Made by a program: the position numbers and the translations under genes | NCBI GenBank assembly: GCA_902632125.1 | Contig: CACPBQ010000003.1 | Location: 44,406 to 108,405, forward strand | Reading direction: 5' to 3' | DNA from: Paracoccaceae bacterium | GTDB lineage: Bacteria; Pseudomonadota; Alphaproteobacteria; Rhodobacterales; Rhodobacteraceae | DNA length: 64,000 nt | Shown: positions 52,113 to 61,087 of the stretch, piece by piece | How positions within the stretch are numbered: position 1 is the stretch's first letter | Layout: each line of letters begins with the position of its first letter | The notes under the pieces: model-generated | The model's database searches: none | The model's input: only the letters and a program-made list of their open reading frames with translations | What the model was told of the DNA's origin: nothing

Positions 52113-53453
52113 TTATAGCTCTGCACCAGCTTGCAGTTCCTGCCATTTAAGCAAAGTAGCAGCTCCGGGTTTTGACAAAAATTGTGGTAGCAGTTTGGTG
52201 GGTTCGGGAGCAGAAAGTGCACGATCCAATCGAGCAGACTTTGTTTCGGTTGCGAGCTCAGCTGCCAGTAGTCCAGATAGTGTGCCTCGCGTGGTACCCA
52301 AACCGTTTTGGCAGCAGGCAGAATAAAGTCCATCCTCCAATTGTCTTACAACGCTAACATTATTCCGGCTGAGGCAAAGACGTCCTCCCCAACGATATTG
52401 CATCGAAATGTTTGACAGCATTGGAAACCGTGCTCGAAATGCCCGATCATGGTCTCGGGCGACGCGTTTAATTCGATTTTCTGTAACTTCCATTGACGGG
52501 TCATAAGTAAACCGATTTCTTACAACAATACGATGCCCTTCAGAGGATTTTATGCGACGCACAGTTGTTCCCATAGGATCAGCAGGCGTAATACCCCAAA
52601 CGGATCTGCCTCCAAGTAGTTTACTTTCCTGAGAGCTCAATGCCCTGGTCATTGAGGCATAAGTAAATACGTGGATTAATCTGTTTGGTAAAAATCCAAA
52701 GCTGTTAAGATGCCCATTTACGGCTAGAATTATCTTTGGGGCCGTGACTGAGCCGCTAGGCGTTTGAGCAATCCAATTACCATTTCGGCTTAAGCTAGTG
52801 ACAGGGCTATTTTCAAAAATTTGGACAAGATTAGATTTTAGACCTTTTGAAACACTCCGTACAAAAGCAGCGGGCTGAATTATGGCTGTTCCAGCTGTGA
52901 ACAATCCACTTTTATAGTAGGTTGTCCCCGTAACTTCTTTCATATCGGGAGCGTCCAGCATTTGGTAGTCTTCGCCCATAGTCTTAAGATGAGCTGCATA
53001 TTCTCGATTATGCTTTTCTCCCTTAATTGTTGCGGCACCGTTGATTTTTCCGCTTTGACTAAAGACATCTGGTCCCATATCAAAGTCTGCTGCCATATCT
53101 GCTGCGAACTGAATAGCGTGCCTATTATCATCTGTGAGCATGATGTCTTTATCTAGCGCACCACCGTAGTCTGCGGATGTAAGATCATGTGGCAGGTCAA
53201 TCATAAAACCGGAATTGCGACCTGCAGGTCCTTCAGCAACACTTCGAGCTTCCAGGACTATAATTCGATCCGTTGGGCATAGTTGTGACAAGCGCCTCAC
53301 AGCTGCGAGACCTGCAAACCCTGCCCCAATTACAAGCCAATCCGAGATGATGTTGTCGTCTAGGGTTACTCCAGGATCAGATTTGGGCAAAAGGTTATTC
53401 CAAGCCGCTGGGCCGGGATCTAATGGAAATTTAGTGACATTGATTTGGCGCAT
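52113..53453 (-). CDS. FAD-dependent amino-acid/amine oxidoreductase (DAO family)
   Basis: 446 aa. WLVIGAGFAGLAAVRRLSQL then IIVLEARSVAEGPAGRNSGF: the FAD-binding Rossmann fold of the DAO family (glycine oxidase, DadA, sarcosine oxidase). Later ILAVNGHLNS, YRWGGRLCLSRN and QNGLGTTRGTLSGLLAAELA (FAD C-terminal loop). Could oxidise cis-4-hydroxy-D-proline or an N-methyl derivative to the imine. Last gene of the DHDPS-ALDH-MttB-oxidase operon, 1 nt after the MttB stop. Confidence 0.85.
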   Translation of the reverse strand: MRQINVTKFPLDPGPAAWNNLLPKSDPGVTLDDNIISDWLVIGAGFAGLAAVRRLSQLCPTDRIIVLEARSVAEGPAGRNSGFMIDLPHDLTSADYGGALDKDIMLTDDNRHAIQFAADMAADFDMGPDVFSQSGKINGAATIKGEKHNREYAAHLKTMGEDYQMLDAPDMKEVTGTTYYKSGLFTAGTAIIQPAAFVRSVSKGLKSNLVQIFENSPVTSLSRNGNWIAQTPSGSVTAPKIILAVNGHLNSFGFLPNRLIHVFTYASMTRALSSQESKLLGGRSVWGITPADPMGTTVRRIKSSEGHRIVVRNRFTYDPSMEVTENRIKRVARDHDRAFRARFPMLSNISMQYRWGGRLCLSRNNVSVVRQLEDGLYSACCQNGLGTTRGTLSGLLAAELATETKSARLDRALSAPEPTKLLPQFLSKPGAATLLKWQELQAGAEL

Positions 53454-53454
53454 G

Positions 53455-55005
53455 TTAGTAGTCCTGATTCAAAGAATCGGCTGTTGGAATTTCGCGTTCT
53501 CTCCTTGCGATATAATCTAGTAATTCTTCATTGGTTGATGGGTCAAGCTTTGGTTCTTCATATTCGTTAAGAAGATTTCTTACACGTTGCAATGCACGTT
53601 CGTTGATTTCGATAGAACCATCAGCTTGCCACTGTTCAATTGAGTTATTGTCAAACATCTCTGGCATAAAAAAGGCATCTTGGAAATTTTCCAATGTATG
53701 AGGATGTCCCAGATAGTGTCCGCCAGGACCCACGTCCCGGACTGCCTGCAACGCCTCATCAAAATCATCCCAATTGATACCCGATACCATTCGGTATCCC
53801 ATTTCACATTGCTCTGCATCTACAACAAATTTAGCCATTGAACAGTGCATTCCGGCCTCATTCCACCCTGCAGAGTGCCAGATATAGTTTGCTCCAGACA
53901 TAAGCACTGCCATCATCGTACTGGCACTTTCATAACCAGCTTGCGCATCAAAAGTTTTAGCGCCGCCCAATGTGTTTGATGTCCGCCATGGTACGTCATA
54001 AAAACGCGCTAACTGCCCAATCATCATGTTCATCAAGCTAATTTCTGGAGTGCCCGCCATTGGCGCGCCGGATTTCATAGATACAGTTGCCAGGTAATGT
54101 CCATAGATTGCGGGTGTACCTTTTTTAACGACTTGCGAGTATGCTAGACAGCTCAAAGCCTCTGCGTTTAGTTGAGCTACAGTCGGGGCAACACCCGCAG
54201 GCGTATTCGCTCCCCCCAACACAAATGGTGAACATAGGATAGGTTGGTTAAATTTTGCGAAAGCACGCAATGCACCAAGCATAGTTTCGTCCCAGACCAA
54301 AGGAGAGTTACCATTGCAGTTACCTGTTACAACTGGATTATTCATCATAAAGTCTTTGCCGAATAGGATTGCACACATTTCCATAACATCTTCTGCATTT
54401 TTAGGGCTGGTTGTCATTCCCATGAAAGTTTTGTCCGAGTATTTCATAGAAGAATAGGTGATCCTTAGGTGCCTATGGCTGATCGGATGATCGTAAGGTT
54501 CCACAATGTGGTGTGCGGAGGAATGCATTGCTGGTAGCATATGGCTGAGTTTGTGAAAATTAGCTAAGTCATCCAGCGTAGGATTTCGCCGAACGTCGTT
54601 TATATCGCGCAGATAGGGGGCACCGGTCATTGGCACAAAGATTGAATACTCTTTACCAAATAGTAGGTTATTTGCGGGATTTCGTGCGGTGTAGGTGAAG
54701 CTTGAAGGTATCGTCTTAATCAGCTTGCGTACTAAGCCGCGGTCTAGACGTACTGTATCGTCACGCACATCAGCACCTGCTTTTTTCCAGTCTTTCAGAG
54801 CAATTGGATCGCGGAATATCACACCTACATCTTCTAGAATATCCATCGATGCGGCATCGATTTTTTCAACCTGTTCTGCATTCAAAGGTTCTATCAAAGG
54901 AATACCGCGTTTAAGAGTGGGCAACATAGTTATGTCGCGCGTTTGGCGGATCGCTTTTCTTACTCCACGACCGCGACGTATTTTGCCTATGGCCTCAACA
55001 CTCAT
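53455..55005 (-). CDS. MttB-superfamily methyltransferase, non-pyrrolysine type
   Basis: 516 aa, the length of MttB-family TIM-barrel methyltransferases, which move a methyl from quaternary amines to a corrinoid cofactor. Opening: MLPTLKRGIPLIEPLNAEQV, ASMDILEDVGVIFRDP; middle: GMTTSPKNAEDVMEMCAILF, NCNGNSPLVWDETMLGALRA; end: AVRDVGPGGHYLGHPHTLEN. No in-frame TAG, so not pyrrolysine-dependent; betaine-type substrates are likely (as for MtgB and MtpB relatives). No corrinoid protein is in the window. Overlaps the aldehyde dehydrogenase stop by 4 nt. Confidence 0.88.
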   Translation of the reverse strand: MSVEAIGKIRRGRGVRKAIRQTRDITMLPTLKRGIPLIEPLNAEQVEKIDAASMDILEDVGVIFRDPIALKDWKKAGADVRDDTVRLDRGLVRKLIKTIPSSFTYTARNPANNLLFGKEYSIFVPMTGAPYLRDINDVRRNPTLDDLANFHKLSHMLPAMHSSAHHIVEPYDHPISHRHLRITYSSMKYSDKTFMGMTTSPKNAEDVMEMCAILFGKDFMMNNPVVTGNCNGNSPLVWDETMLGALRAFAKFNQPILCSPFVLGGANTPAGVAPTVAQLNAEALSCLAYSQVVKKGTPAIYGHYLATVSMKSGAPMAGTPEISLMNMMIGQLARFYDVPWRTSNTLGGAKTFDAQAGYESASTMMAVLMSGANYIWHSAGWNEAGMHCSMAKFVVDAEQCEMGYRMVSGINWDDFDEALQAVRDVGPGGHYLGHPHTLENFQDAFFMPEMFDNNSIEQWQADGSIEINERALQRVRNLLNEYEEPKLDPSTNEELLDYIARREREIPTADSLNQDY

Positions 55006-56480
55006 CCGATATTATCTCCTTCGACTGGATTAGTTAGGTCGATCCAGATTGTTTTGAGCTCAGTAAACTGATCATGAGCGTGTACTCCATTGTCGCGTCC
55101 GCCAAAACCGGATTGCTTAAACCCGCCAAAAGGGGTGGAAATATCACCTTCACCGTAACAATTAACTGTAACAGTTCCTGCGTTAATATCTCGCGCTGCG
55201 CGGATAGCTTGTCTGGTGTTGGCTGTGAATACACTCGCCGTGAGTCCATATTTTGTCTGGTTTGCCACCGCGATAGCTTCTTCATTGGTGGCTACTTCGA
55301 TGACACTTAGAACGGGTCCAAAAATTTCTTCCTGGGCCATTGGATCCTCTTGTCTGACTTCATATATTTTCGGCGAAATAAACGGGCCGCTGCCCTTATC
55401 TTTATCTTCTAGAAACGAACGAACTTTGTCACAATGTTCGGCATCAATCAGCGCACCAATATGGACGCCTGGGTCAAGGGGATCGCCTACTTTCCAATCC
55501 CGAATGCGTGCTTCTATTCGCTCCATTAACGGTATTTTGATTGAACTATGTATAATCAGTCGAGAGGCAGCAGAGCAGTTTTGCCCTGCATTCCAGAATG
55601 CTGCATTAACTACATGTTCTGCTACGTGATCCAAATTTTCAGCATCATCAAATACTACTGCTGGGTTTTTACCTCCACATTCCAAAACTATCTTTTTAAG
55701 GTTGCTGTCTGCAGCATAGCGTAAGAAGCGTTTGCCGGTTTCGGTCGAACCAGTGAAGCTAACCATATCGACATTCATGTGTTTTCCCAAGGGTTCTCCT
55801 ACGGATGGACCATCGCCAGGCAAAACTTGAAATACGCCGCGCGGAATGCCTGCTTGATGAGCCAGTTCGGCAACGCGCAATGTGGTAAGAGAGGTTTGTT
55901 CGGCAGGTTTAGCGATTACTGAACATCCTGCTGCCAAAGCAGGGCCTATTTTCCATGCCAGCATCATTAATGGGAAATTCCAAGGCAAAACTACGCCAAC
56001 CACGCCAATCGGTTCTCTTACAATCATCGAGATTGACTCATCTATTGCGGGCGCTGTTTGATCATAGATTTTGTCAACTGCCTCTGCGTGCCATTTAATA
56101 CAGTCAATTGTTTCTGGTAGATCAATTGTTTCACAATCCAAAATCGGTTTTCCGCTATCAAGGCTCTCCATAACTGCTAGCTCGCGACGGTTACGTGTTA
56201 ACAGTTTACATAGTCTGATTAACTTATTTTTGCGCTCGGACGGATGCAGCTTAGACCAAACCCCCTGCTCAAAAGCCTCGCGAGCTTTCTGAACAGCAAA
56301 ATCAACATCTGTAGCATTGCACCCAAAAATTTTTGCTAATTTTTGACCAGTTGCGGGGTTGACTGTTTCGAAAGGTTTTCCGTTCCCTTTTTGATACTTT
56401 CCATTAATAAATGCGGTTTTTGGGAGATCCAGGTCTTCGGCAATGGCTTTGTATTCAGCATGGGTCAAAAGATCGCTCAT
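55002..56480 (-). CDS. Aldehyde dehydrogenase
   Basis: 492 aa, full length. GVVGVVLPWNFPLMMLAWKI, IAKPAEQTSLTTLRVAELA, VSFTGSTETGKRFL, KIVLECGGKNPAVVF with the catalytic Glu and FWNAGQNCSAASR with the catalytic Cys; EEIFGPVLSV and FGGFKQSGFGGRDNG near the end. In this operon the natural substrate would be 2-oxoglutarate semialdehyde released by the adjacent DHDPS-type enzyme; a betaine-aldehyde or other role cannot be excluded. Overlaps both neighbours by 4 nt. Confidence 0.9.
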   Translation of the reverse strand: MSDLLTHAEYKAIAEDLDLPKTAFINGKYQKGNGKPFETVNPATGQKLAKIFGCNATDVDFAVQKAREAFEQGVWSKLHPSERKNKLIRLCKLLTRNRRELAVMESLDSGKPILDCETIDLPETIDCIKWHAEAVDKIYDQTAPAIDESISMIVREPIGVVGVVLPWNFPLMMLAWKIGPALAAGCSVIAKPAEQTSLTTLRVAELAHQAGIPRGVFQVLPGDGPSVGEPLGKHMNVDMVSFTGSTETGKRFLRYAADSNLKKIVLECGGKNPAVVFDDAENLDHVAEHVVNAAFWNAGQNCSAASRLIIHSSIKIPLMERIEARIRDWKVGDPLDPGVHIGALIDAEHCDKVRSFLEDKDKGSGPFISPKIYEVRQEDPMAQEEIFGPVLSVIEVATNEEAIAVANQTKYGLTASVFTANTRQAIRAARDINAGTVTVNCYGEGDISTPFGGFKQSGFGGRDNGVHAHDQFTELKTIWIDLTNPVEGDNIG

Positions 56481-57385
56481 ATGGCTTCTCCAGTAATGTT
56501 TGAGATAGTCTTGTTCATAGTCCGTATTACTTCCGCCAATTGCCGTTTGTCATCCTTATTCAATGGATGCAGTGGCTTGCGCGGTGGTCCAGCATTGATG
56601 CCTCGCAAAGTTAGCCCGTGTTTGATGCATTGAACAAATTTTCCACCCTGCTCTAAAACGCTCATCAGAGGAAGCATTGCCGACATTATTTCACGGCCTT
56701 TGGTAAAATCACCCTCAACTGCGCAAGCGCGATACAAGGCGATGTGTGCTTCGGGGGCAAAGTTTGAACCCGCACAAACCCAAGAGCGTGCGCCCCAGGC
56801 AAAAAACTCTAAAGCCTGATCGTCCATTCCACAGCTCAATGCTATATGTGGATAATCCCGAGCTAACATGTGAATACGGTTGATATCCCCAGAACTTTCC
56901 TTGATGGCGCAAAAGTTGGGCGATCGGCCCAAGCGGTCCAGTGTTTCCTCGTCCATATTCACAGACATGCGGCCCGGGTAGTTATAAAGCATGATAGGCA
57001 GGTTCGCTACGCGATCGATGGCTAGGGCATGCAATGCGATCTCTCGCCCTGTAGGGTAGGCATAGGGGGGTGTGGAAATTAAAAGTCCATTTGCACCTGC
57101 TGCTTTTGCAGCTTTTGCAAATCCAATGCTGTCCTCAGTTCTTATAGCGCCCGTACCAACGATCATTGGTAATCGGCCCTTGATCAGTTCTGCGCACCTG
57201 TTCATCATCCAGATCCGCTCTTTGTCGGTTTGTGCGTAATATTCACCAGTTGATCCAGCTACAATTATCCCATGTACGCCTGCATCTATCAAATGTTCAA
57301 CCGTTTGCTCCAAAGCATCTTCATTAAATGAAAAGTTATCGTGGAATGGCGAAACAATGGGAGTGTAGATGCCTTCAAAGCGCAT
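56477..57385 (-). CDS. DHDPS-family lyase, probable pyrroline-4-hydroxy-2-carboxylate deaminase
   Basis: 302 aa aldolase-type TIM barrel. GIYTPIVSPFHDNFSFNEDA, IIVAGSTGEYYAQT, the Tyr in MLYNYPGRM and the Schiff-base Lys in FCAIKESSGDIN are intact. In hydroxyproline catabolism a DHDPS-family enzyme deaminates the pyrroline to 2-oxoglutarate semialdehyde, which suits the adjacent aldehyde dehydrogenase. Sugar-acid aldolase roles are alternatives. First gene of the leftward operon. Confidence 0.82.
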   Translation of the reverse strand: MRFEGIYTPIVSPFHDNFSFNEDALEQTVEHLIDAGVHGIIVAGSTGEYYAQTDKERIWMMNRCAELIKGRLPMIVGTGAIRTEDSIGFAKAAKAAGANGLLISTPPYAYPTGREIALHALAIDRVANLPIMLYNYPGRMSVNMDEETLDRLGRSPNFCAIKESSGDINRIHMLARDYPHIALSCGMDDQALEFFAWGARSWVCAGSNFAPEAHIALYRACAVEGDFTKGREIMSAMLPLMSVLEQGGKFVQCIKHGLTLRGINAGPPRKPLHPLNKDDKRQLAEVIRTMNKTISNITGEAI

Positions 57386-57945
57386 GTCATGTAACTTTCA
57401 TTGAGATTATGGCTAATGAAAGCCAATCATCACAGGGATATTTTTTCACTTTATTCTGAGCGACAGCCCAATATTTGCACAAGAGCTTGTAAGCTCGATT
57501 TTTCTTCTTTAACTCAATTACTCGTATTATTTGACTGTTTAATTTGGTTAATTTTTCATTATAGCGGATATCATGCCCAAAATAGTTGAATTTCCAATTT
57601 TTACTGTGAGGATTGATTTGTAATGACAATATATGGAGATAAAACGAGTTAGCTTTTTCCCAAATACTGCATCTACGCTTGGCACATTTATAAATTGAAC
57701 CATTCTTGTTTGTATATTTTATTACGGGCATGAGCTAGACAACGAGCCACAAAAATTATTTAATCTTGTCGTAGACTAGCGTAAGAAAAAGGTTGCTAAA
57801 AGAGAAAAATAACTAATTTTCCTCTTTGTACGCTTAGGAAGAACTCTCAAATAATATAGCAGCTATACTTGCTCTGAACTTGTGATTCATGCGTGAAAAT
57901 CGCAAGGGCTTTTCAATAAAATTTAATGGCGTGGTTACAGGCGCA
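57386..57945. other. Intergenic region upstream of the DHDPS operon
   Basis: 560 bases. Only a 114-codon minus-strand open frame (57387-57731) lies here; it has no ribosome-binding site, an erratic Lys/Tyr/Cys-rich composition and no recognisable fold, so I do not call it. The leftward operon's promoter should be here. Nothing else recognised. Confidence 0.4.
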
Positions 57946-58362
57946 CTAATTAAGTTCGGTTAAGAGTTTCGTTAGTTTGCTGGAACTCATACCAGCAAGT
58001 TCTAGCTCAGCAATCTTATCGATGTTGGATGTATCATCCCCAACAACTACAAGTCCGATCATACCGCTGTTTTTGTGCGGCGTGCACCAATAGAAGTATG
58101 TTCCAGGGGTATCAAATTTTATTGAGATAGGTTTTGAAAAAGATGATTTTTTGGGTAATTTCGCAGCATCTGGCCCTAATCGAAATTCTACATTATGTCC
58201 TTTTGCTGTTGGTAACCATTCTATTGTTTGGCCGACATCGATCCTAGCAATTTCTATACTGAAGCTTCTGTTGGGCGTCATTTCAATTGTCAAGTCTTCT
58301 GCTAAAACCAAACTGCTTGTAAAAAGCAACGCAATTTTGATTATAAAAAGTCGAAAAATCAT
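57946..58362 (-). CDS. Pseudoazurin-type blue copper protein
   Basis: 138 aa. Signal peptide (LFIIKIALLFTSSLVLAEDL), then a cupredoxin domain with the type-1 copper ligands His in TAKGHNVEF, and Cys, His, Met in YWCTPHKNSGMIG. The spacing C-x2-H-x4-M is that of pseudoazurin, a periplasmic electron donor, usually for nitrite or nitrous oxide reductase or as a general carrier. No denitrification genes are adjacent. C-terminal helices (IDKIAELELAGMSSSKL) match the family. Confidence 0.92.
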   Translation of the reverse strand: MIFRLFIIKIALLFTSSLVLAEDLTIEMTPNRSFSIEIARIDVGQTIEWLPTAKGHNVEFRLGPDAAKLPKKSSFSKPISIKFDTPGTYFYWCTPHKNSGMIGLVVVGDDTSNIDKIAELELAGMSSSKLTKLLTELN

Positions 58363-58670
58363 CTCTTATCTCATCATTGTTAACTATAATTGTTACGTTT
58401 TTAACTTGATTATGGATCAGTTTTTAAGACGAAATTAGAAATTGAATGTGTTGTTATTGATCTCGTTGGTGTATTTTACGAAAAGAAAATTGGAAAACAC
58501 GATTATTTATATGCAGATCAGGTAATTTTTAACTTTTCGTCGGTGAGCCGATTTATATAGCAAGGATCTCCAATAAAAACGTAAATAATTAAATAGTGAG
58601 AAGACAGGAACTAGTCTGGCAGCTATAAAAGTGAAAAACCAACAGCGAATGAGCGAGTGCTGGAAATAAA
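58363..58670. other. Divergent intergenic region, pseudoazurin to Ldh-type gene
   Basis: 308 bases. Contains a start-less open stretch on the plus strand (around 58,436-58,560; VVIDLVGVFYEKK) that may be chance or a remnant. Promoters for both flanking genes are expected; no strong consensus seen. No RNA gene recognised. Confidence 0.35.
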
Positions 58671-59672
58671 ATGAATGTTTTACTCTCTAAAATAGAAGCA
58701 TATAACCTAATTTGGGATGCGCTGATTGGAAGCGGTACATCGCCAGAAAATGCTAGTTACTTCACTGATGCAATACTCGACACAGAACTATCAGGACTGG
58801 AAGGGCATGGGTTTTATTGGCTCCAATATTACTGCGCGCACCTTCGAAATGGAAAAGTGGATGGTATGGTTTCTCCAAACGTTGAGGCTATTTCAAAATC
58901 AAGTTTTAGAGTAGATGCAAAACACGGGTTTGCGCATCCTGCGATTGAGGCTGGATTTAAATACCTTATTCCGGCTGCTCGGTTGCAAGGTGTTGCAGCA
59001 ATGGGAGTATATAATTCGTATAATGCTGCTACCCTAGGATTTCATACTGGTTTTCTGGCTCGCGCTGGTCTTCTAGGAATTGGTGCAACAAATGCTGTTC
59101 CAAATTTAGCTCCGGTAGGTGGAAAAACTCCAATCATTGGGACAAATCCTATTTCTTTCGCTGTTCCCGCACCGAATGGCGAAATTGCTTTTCTTGTTGA
59201 TCAATCTGCAACGCAAGTGGCCTGGACGTCGGTAAAGCGAGCGGCGGATCAAGGTGAGCCAATTCCGCTTGGTTGGGCCTTAGATAGTGATGGTGAACCA
59301 ACGACTGATGCACAGGCTGGGCTTGGTGGGTCAATGGCACCTTCAGGTGGTGTTAAAGGATTTAGCATAGGCCTTCTTGTTGAAGTTCTTTGTGCTGCAC
59401 TTGCTGGGGGCAATCTTGGATTGGATCAGGGTTCTTTTACGGATAATGATGGAAAGCCTATCGACAACGGGCAGTTCTTTTTAGCCTTTGATACCCAAAA
59501 GTTCTCTGGTGGAACTTTTGATAGAACTTTAAAAAAATTAGTAGACTCTATAACCGAACAAAAAGGAGCTCGTCTTCCCAACGCACGCCGTGAGGCAAAC
59601 AAGTTGAAATTTGAAAAAGACGGGATTCCCATCGATAGAGATTTATACGATACGTTGAAAAAATTTGCATAA
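58671..59672 (+). CDS. Ldh2/malate-dehydrogenase-family NAD(P)H reductase
   Basis: 333 aa. Family LDH2/MDH2 (includes delta1-pyrroline/piperideine-2-carboxylate reductase, ureidoglycolate and sulfolactate dehydrogenases): ELSGLEGHGFYWLQYY, HGFAHPAIEAGFKYL, MGVYNSYNAATLGFHTGFLA with the catalytic-site Asn and His region, GGKTPIIGTNPISFAVPAP. Given the proline-betaine-like neighbours, reduction of pyrroline-2-carboxylate is the leading guess; other 2-oxoacids are possible. Confidence 0.82.
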   Translation: MNVLLSKIEAYNLIWDALIGSGTSPENASYFTDAILDTELSGLEGHGFYWLQYYCAHLRNGKVDGMVSPNVEAISKSSFRVDAKHGFAHPAIEAGFKYLIPAARLQGVAAMGVYNSYNAATLGFHTGFLARAGLLGIGATNAVPNLAPVGGKTPIIGTNPISFAVPAPNGEIAFLVDQSATQVAWTSVKRAADQGEPIPLGWALDSDGEPTTDAQAGLGGSMAPSGGVKGFSIGLLVEVLCAALAGGNLGLDQGSFTDNDGKPIDNGQFFLAFDTQKFSGGTFDRTLKKLVDSITEQKGARLPNARREANKLKFEKDGIPIDRDLYDTLKKFA

Positions 59673-59711
59673 TTAATACGAAATTATAGTCCTATCATTT
59701 ATCTAGCGCGT

Positions 59712-60872
59712 TCAACCTGACAATCTCCTTTCGACGATACGCGCCATTACAGACGCGCCTATGGGTAAAATATCAGGGTCAAGAAAAAACCCGGGATTAT
59801 GAAGGCCAGTAGTTCCTGAATGTCCGATTCTACAATACGCACCCGGTACAACATTCAGCATATCAGCAAAGTCCTCAGACCCGGTTGCAGGTTCCTGTGT
59901 ACCTGAGATATTATCTTTGCCCACGATGTCTTCAGCTGCCTCGAGATAAGCATCTGATAGTTCTTCATCGTTAACCAAAACGTCAAAAGTCTTGCGGTTA
60001 TCCAAAGTGATATCCACGCCGTAGGCGGCAGCAAAGCCTGAACATAATTCACGCATTCGGCTATCAGCTATATCGAAGATTTCCTGCTTAAAATAGCGAA
60101 TTGTTCCTGCCAAGGTCGCTGCATCCGGTACGATATTGTAGGCGGATCCAGAATGGATTTGAGTAACTGATAATACGCAAGTTTCAAGGGGTGCAATGTT
60201 GCGTGAAAGTATTGTCTGGATACTCCCAACAAGGTCGGATGCGATGACCAGTGGATCGCGTGACTGGTGCGGCATGGCAGCATGGCTTCCCTTGCCTTGA
60301 ATTGTGATATCAAAGAATGATGCGCCTGCCATAGCGGTACCCTTACAAATGCCTACAGTACCTGGCTTTCCATTTGGGGTATTATGCAAACCATAGATCT
60401 CGTCGCAGGGAAACCGTTCAAACAGTCCATCAGCGAGCATGCCGCGTGCTCCGCCTAATCCCTCTTCGGCGGGTTGGAATATGAGTACAGCGGTTCCTTT
60501 AAAATTACGCGTTTTCGATAAATGTTTTGCTGCGCCCAGTAGCATTGTAGTGTGGCCGTCATGGCCACAAGCATGCATAACACCAGGCGTTTTGGAAGAG
60601 TAATCGAGGTTTGTCAGTTCGTCTATTGGCAGAGCGTCCATATCAGCTCGCAACCCCACCCGTCGTGACCCATTGTCGCCCTTTATGATGCCTATTACGC
60701 CTGTAGTTGCGATGCCAGTATGCACTTCGTCCACACCGTATTCTTTAAGTTTTTCTGCAACAACTCCAGCTGTCCGATGCTCAGTAAAGCCTAATTCAGG
60801 ATGTTGGTGAAGGTCCTTGAAGATTGCAGTCAGCTCATTCTTCGCCGCTTCAATAATAGGCAGATTGCTCAT
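59712..60872 (-). CDS. M20-family amidohydrolase (hippurate/IAA-amino-acid hydrolase type)
   Basis: 386 aa from ATG 60872 (AAGGAGA 6 nt upstream); a longer in-frame extension is unlikely. Zinc-site motifs: DLHQHPELGFTEHRTA, GLRADMDALPI, MHACGHDGHTTMLLGAA, IFQPAEEGLGGARGM, GLHNTPN, and TGSEDFADM with a late ligand. M20D enzymes cleave N-acyl amino acids (hippurate, indoleacetyl or other conjugates) in the cytosol. Divergent from the SABATH gene. Natural substrate not inferable. Confidence 0.92.
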   Translation of the reverse strand: MSNLPIIEAAKNELTAIFKDLHQHPELGFTEHRTAGVVAEKLKEYGVDEVHTGIATTGVIGIIKGDNGSRRVGLRADMDALPIDELTNLDYSSKTPGVMHACGHDGHTTMLLGAAKHLSKTRNFKGTAVLIFQPAEEGLGGARGMLADGLFERFPCDEIYGLHNTPNGKPGTVGICKGTAMAGASFFDITIQGKGSHAAMPHQSRDPLVIASDLVGSIQTILSRNIAPLETCVLSVTQIHSGSAYNIVPDAATLAGTIRYFKQEIFDIADSRMRELCSGFAAAYGVDITLDNRKTFDVLVNDEELSDAYLEAAEDIVGKDNISGTQEPATGSEDFADMLNVVPGAYCRIGHSGTTGLHNPGFFLDPDILPIGASVMARIVERRLSG

Positions 60873-61087
60873 GATATTCTCCTTAATCAGATTCCACAAA
60901 CCGGGTCGAAATTTTGCTTTTTGAAAAAATTTCGATGCGTGGTCATATTTGGCATAGCCTAGCAATTAATATTGCTGAAATAAATATTTTAGTAGGCTTT
61001 TGCATTGCGCCGGTTGTGTAGTAACACTTGCAACCTTTGTTTGATTCTTTAAAATTACATTTCAGGTTATTCAGGAGGTATGATCTT

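Noticed and set aside
57387..57731. 114-codon minus-strand open frame upstream of the DHDPS-type gene
   Set aside because: No ribosome-binding site, irregular Lys/Tyr/Cys-rich composition, no recognisable fold, and it occupies the natural promoter region of the operon.
58436..58560. Start-less open stretch reading VVIDLVGVFYEKK, resembling a HAD-like N-terminus
   Set aside because: No start codon, a Val where the second Asp of the HAD motif should be, and only about 50 codons. Treated as chance.
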